Origin: JBPYFK01 sp051984675
GTDB lineage: Bacteria; Actinomycetota; Actinomycetes; Mycobacteriales; Pseudonocardiaceae
Assembly: GCA_051984675.1 (NCBI GenBank)
Contig: JBPYFK010000124.1
Location: 1-24,625, forward strand
Length of the DNA stretch: 24,625 nucleotides
Direction: 5' to 3'
Below the pieces are notes generated by a model. The model saw only the letters and a list, made by a program, of their open reading frames with translations, made no database searches and was not told the DNA's origin. This document shows positions 22,342 to 24,625 of this stretch, one piece after another. Position 1 is the stretch's first letter. The number at the start of each line of letters is the position of its first letter. The position numbers and the translations under genes are program-made.

Positions 22342-23502
22342 CTACGCAGTAGGACCGAGCCAGTCCAGGCAGACAGCAACAGCGTCATCGTCGAGTTCAT
22401 GATCGTGTAAGAAGACACGTAGATCGCTCAACAGTGCCCGGACGGCTTCGGCTGGTGGGAGCAAGCGGCTGGCGCGCAGGATGCGGCGAAGCCCGATCTC
22501 GCTGTAGCGGCGTTCCTGAGACACGGCGTCGTAGATCCCGTCGCTGAGTAGGAACAGTCGATCGCCGGGCTCGAGAAAAAAGCGCTGGACGTCGTAGTGC
22601 GTACCGTCGAACATCCCCAGCGGCAGTTGCTGCTCCAGCTCGATCGGTGTCGCTTCGACATCACGCACGCGCCAGAGGCGAGGCGAGCCGGCATCGACGG
22701 TACAGACCTCGCCGGTTTCGAGATTCACTCGCATCAACAGCGTCGACACATATTCAGCGCCGGCGTGGTGCGCCCAGAGCGCCTGGTCTGCGAGCATCGC
22801 CTGTTCGTCGAGACTCGCTCCCGCTCGCCGGGCGTTACGGAGAGCCGTGATCACCAGGGTCGTCAGCATTGCCGCGACGACGCCCTCGCCCATGCCGTTG
22901 GTGACAGTGAGCGTCAAGTACTGCCCGTCCTGCGTCCAGTCGAAATTGTCACCCCGTACGGCATACGCGGGCTCGAGTTGTCCCGCGAGCCGGAAAGTCT
23001 CTCCGTCAACAGCTCGGACAGGTAAGAGTTGCCACTGCATCTCCGCGGCGAGCGTCAACCGTCGGCGACATCGAACACGTGCGTAGCGATCAGTGGCAAC
23101 GTCGGCAACAGTCAGTGCGTGCGCCACGACCTCCGCGATACCCGCAAGTTCAGCGCAGAGTGCTTCGCCGGGTGGGGACGTCCACGCCAATCGAAGAACA
23201 CCCGCCCGGTTGCCACGGACTGACATGGGTAACCACCACGTCGTGTCGCTGGGCCGCTGCTCTGCCACCGCGCGTTGCTCTGTGAATGCCTGGCCGGCTG
23301 GGGTACCAACCAGAAACAATCCAGGGTCCTCAGGTTCCAACGCAGGTTCCAGGACCGTCAGCCGAAGATCAATCAAGTAGAGCTCGACCTTACTGACTCC
23401 GTATTGAGCGCGTAGCACGTGATTGAGCGCTTCGGCAAGATCGTACGCGGATGCTTGCTTGAGCGCCCTGTCTACGTGTGCCAGTCGCCCACTCACCGTC
23501 AA
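22342..23502 (-). CDS. GAF-SpoIIE (PP2C-type) protein serine phosphatase
   Basis: This 386-residue cytoplasmic phosphatase resembles RsbU-type enzymes that dephosphorylate STAS antagonists in partner switching. A GAF-like sensor covers about residues 20-130 (VELYLIDLRLTVLEP, WWLPMSVRGNRAGVLRLAW). The SpoIIE domain covers about 150-382: AAEMQWQLLP, RGDNFDW (metal-binding Asp185 and Asp188), TVTNGMGEGVVAAMLT, VDAGSPRLW, LFLLSDGIYDA and DDDAVAVCLDW. In the second motif the usual Asp (D-x-x-G-H-G) is Asn202 with G-E-G; I recall the same change in a subgroup of actinobacterial relatives. The start is TTG 23502, with GGGAGGA just upstream; GTG 23496 is an alternative. A MarR gene is divergent, 52 bases away. 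Confidence 0.92.
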   Translation of the reverse strand: MTVSGRLAHVDRALKQASAYDLAEALNHVLRAQYGVSKVELYLIDLRLTVLEPALEPEDPGLFLVGTPAGQAFTEQRAVAEQRPSDTTWWLPMSVRGNRAGVLRLAWTSPPGEALCAELAGIAEVVAHALTVADVATDRYARVRCRRRLTLAAEMQWQLLPVRAVDGETFRLAGQLEPAYAVRGDNFDWTQDGQYLTLTVTNGMGEGVVAAMLTTLVITALRNARRAGASLDEQAMLADQALWAHHAGAEYVSTLLMRVNLETGEVCTVDAGSPRLWRVRDVEATPIELEQQLPLGMFDGTHYDVQRFFLEPGDRLFLLSDGIYDAVSQERRYSEIGLRRILRASRLLPPAEAVRALLSDLRVFLHDHELDDDAVAVCLDWLGPTA

Positions 23503-23554
23503 TGGGTCCTCCCGCCGCTAGCGATCCGGTAACGCTGCCCGAGCCACGACCGCC

Positions 23555-24091
23555 ATGTCACAATGTCCGATAGCCGAGCCTCAGCACCAGTATGCTGGTT
23601 GTCGCGACGGGAGGACGAAGCTGGTACGCAATTCCGACGAATTTCCGCAGACGCTGCCTGCAGATGTCGAGCAGGCTGCGCAGGCGTTCATTGTCATCTG
23701 GGGCCGCAGTGCCGAACGTGTCCGGCCGACCGTCTCGGCATCGCAACTGCGGGCGCTGCTCGTTGCAGAAAGCTACGAATCGATCACACTCACGGGTCTG
23801 GCGGAGGAGCTCCGCTCCACACCCTCGGTGACCAGCCGGCTGTGCGACCGCCTCCAGGCGGCGGGACTCCTGGTACGCGAAGCCGGAACCGATGACCGCC
23901 GGGAAATCACGCTCCAGCTCTCACGAGATGGACGGCGCCTCCTGCGCAAGTTCAGGAAAGACCGGCAGGCAGACCTCGAGGAAGTGCTGCGAATCATGAA
24001 ACCTCGTAGCCGGGCAGCATTGCTCGCCGGCTTGGACGCCTTCCATGCTGCCGCGACCGAGCTCGGACTACCCGACGAGGAACTTGCTTAA
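23555..24091 (+). CDS. MarR-family transcriptional regulator
   Basis: The winged-helix repressor fold is plain at about residues 60-140: VSASQLRALLVAESYESITL, LAEELRSTPSVTSRLCDRLQ (recognition helix), AAGLLVREAGTDDRREITLQ (wing), followed by the dimerisation helix RAALLAGLDAFHAAATELG. MarR proteins bind DNA as dimers and often control a divergent neighbour, here the SpoIIE phosphatase. The start is uncertain. ATG 23555 has no ribosome site, whereas GGGAGGA (23609-23615) stands five bases before an in-frame CTG at 23621, and protein-like sequence begins just there (VRNSDEFPQTLPADVEQA). A rare CTG start is therefore quite likely, giving about 156 residues. Confidence 0.9.
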   Translation: MSQCPIAEPQHQYAGCRDGRTKLVRNSDEFPQTLPADVEQAAQAFIVIWGRSAERVRPTVSASQLRALLVAESYESITLTGLAEELRSTPSVTSRLCDRLQAAGLLVREAGTDDRREITLQLSRDGRRLLRKFRKDRQADLEEVLRIMKPRSRAALLAGLDAFHAAATELGLPDEELA

Positions 24092-24230
24092 TGCCCGGCC
24101 ATGAACGTTTCCGCGTTCGACCACGCGGCGTGTGGTCCAGCGTTGGTGTCGTTCGCGGCTGTTCCCCGGCGTTGCCTCGGCGACCACGTCGGGGTGTCGA
24201 GGCTTGGCGTTGCGCCACCCGCAAGGAGAC

Positions 24231-24625
24231 ATGCTCTTCCCGACGAGCACAGCATGGTTAGGTACTGAAATCGCCCAGTACCGATACGCCGCGTCGCTGC
24301 ACGTGGGCCTGTCCGGGCTGATCGACCCGACGGACAAGCGGTTCGCCGCGACGGTGACCGCGATCGAGTCCGAGCTGCGCAGCGGCTCCACGGTGTACCG
24401 GTACCGCCGCGACGACGGCCTTCCCGGCGAGGAGGGTGGTTTCCACCTCTGCGCCGCCTGGCTGATCGAGGCGTACCTGCTGACCGGTCGGCGAACCCAG
24501 GCCGAAGAGCTGTTCCAGCAGATCGTGGACACCGCCGGCCCGACCGGGCTGCTGACCGAGGAGTACGACCCCATCGCCGAACGCTCGCTGGGCAACCACC
24601 CGCAGGCGTACTCGCACCTGGGGTT
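24231..24625 (+). CDS. GH15-family glycosidase (glucoamylase/trehalase type), fragment open at the right edge
   Basis: From ATG 24231 the frame encodes the (alpha/alpha)6-barrel end of a GH15 enzyme: AASLHVGLSGLIDPTDKRFA, AIESELRSGSTVYRYRRDDG, then LPGEEGGFHLCAAWLIEAYL with the conserved Glu-Gly-x-Phe...Cys..Trp block, and LLTEEYDPIAERSLGNHPQA at the end. Family members cut alpha-glucosides; actinobacterial ones are often trehalases. Normal proteins have about 600 residues, and this block sits near their C-terminus, yet upstream of 24231 there is no matching sequence. So the N-terminal three quarters are missing, and this is probably a remnant. AAGGAG lies only two bases before the ATG, poorly spaced. 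The gene continues past 24625. Confidence 0.75.
   Translation, partial: MLFPTSTAWLGTEIAQYRYAASLHVGLSGLIDPTDKRFAATVTAIESELRSGSTVYRYRRDDGLPGEEGGFHLCAAWLIEAYLLTGRRTQAEELFQQIVDTAGPTGLLTEEYDPIAERSLGNHPQAYSHLG

Overview
The window comes from a high-GC actinobacterium. Codon use, the GAF/ANTAR and SpoIIE-type regulators, the Fur-catalase pair and many small actinobacterial families point to the Pseudonocardiaceae/Pseudonocardiales or a near relative; this is a judgement from the proteins, not a measured placement. No rRNA, tRNA or CRISPR array was seen. The window mixes live and dead mobile DNA with small stress-related genes and unusually long non-coding stretches, so it reads as a plastic accessory region rather than a conserved core locus.

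Layout. 1-2382 is a nest of IS3-family elements: a minus-strand IS running off the left edge, a plus-strand IS with orfA/orfB, and a 19-codon stump of a third orfA cut by the second IS. 2665-3516 is a DUF4097 protein. 3788-4617 is a decayed IS1380 transposase. 4777-7204 holds small genes: a lysine-rich protein with a clear terminator, a hypothetical on the minus strand, two tiny membrane proteins (one begins with GTG at 6446 and is easily missed) and a 151-residue hypothetical. 7310-8794 (minus) is a STAS protein overlapping a GAF-ANTAR regulator, with a small hypothetical after them. 9216-9842 (minus) is a two-helix membrane protein. 10290-10877 holds IS3 and IS110 remnants.

11029-12957 is a Fur/CatR-type regulator, broken by frame changes, overlapping an intact heme catalase that ends in a strong terminator. 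Then come DUF2795 (13339-13665, minus), a bacterial eRF1-like protein of the Rv2629 kind (14839-15876, minus), a DUF6131-like membrane peptide, a 113-residue 'LPNYDELP' protein, CsbD, two small acidic hypotheticals, a decayed Mu-type transposase with its companion gene, a GlsB/YeaQ membrane protein, a GAF-SpoIIE phosphatase divergent from a MarR regulator, and the C-terminal part of a GH15 glycosidase running off the right edge.

How it may work together (inference). Catalase, CsbD, GlsB/YeaQ, DUF2795, the eRF1-like factor, and STAS, ANTAR and SpoIIE phosphatase signalling proteins are all kinds of gene found in actinobacterial general-stress regulons. Their clustering suggests a stress-response island repeatedly hit by transposons. 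I found no anti-sigma kinase or sigma factor in the window, and no shared promoter motif that I would defend. I do not see a clearly new defence or biosynthetic system. The best leads are the stress cluster itself, the non-coding hairpin at 14291-14336, the perfect palindromes, and the broken catalase regulator.
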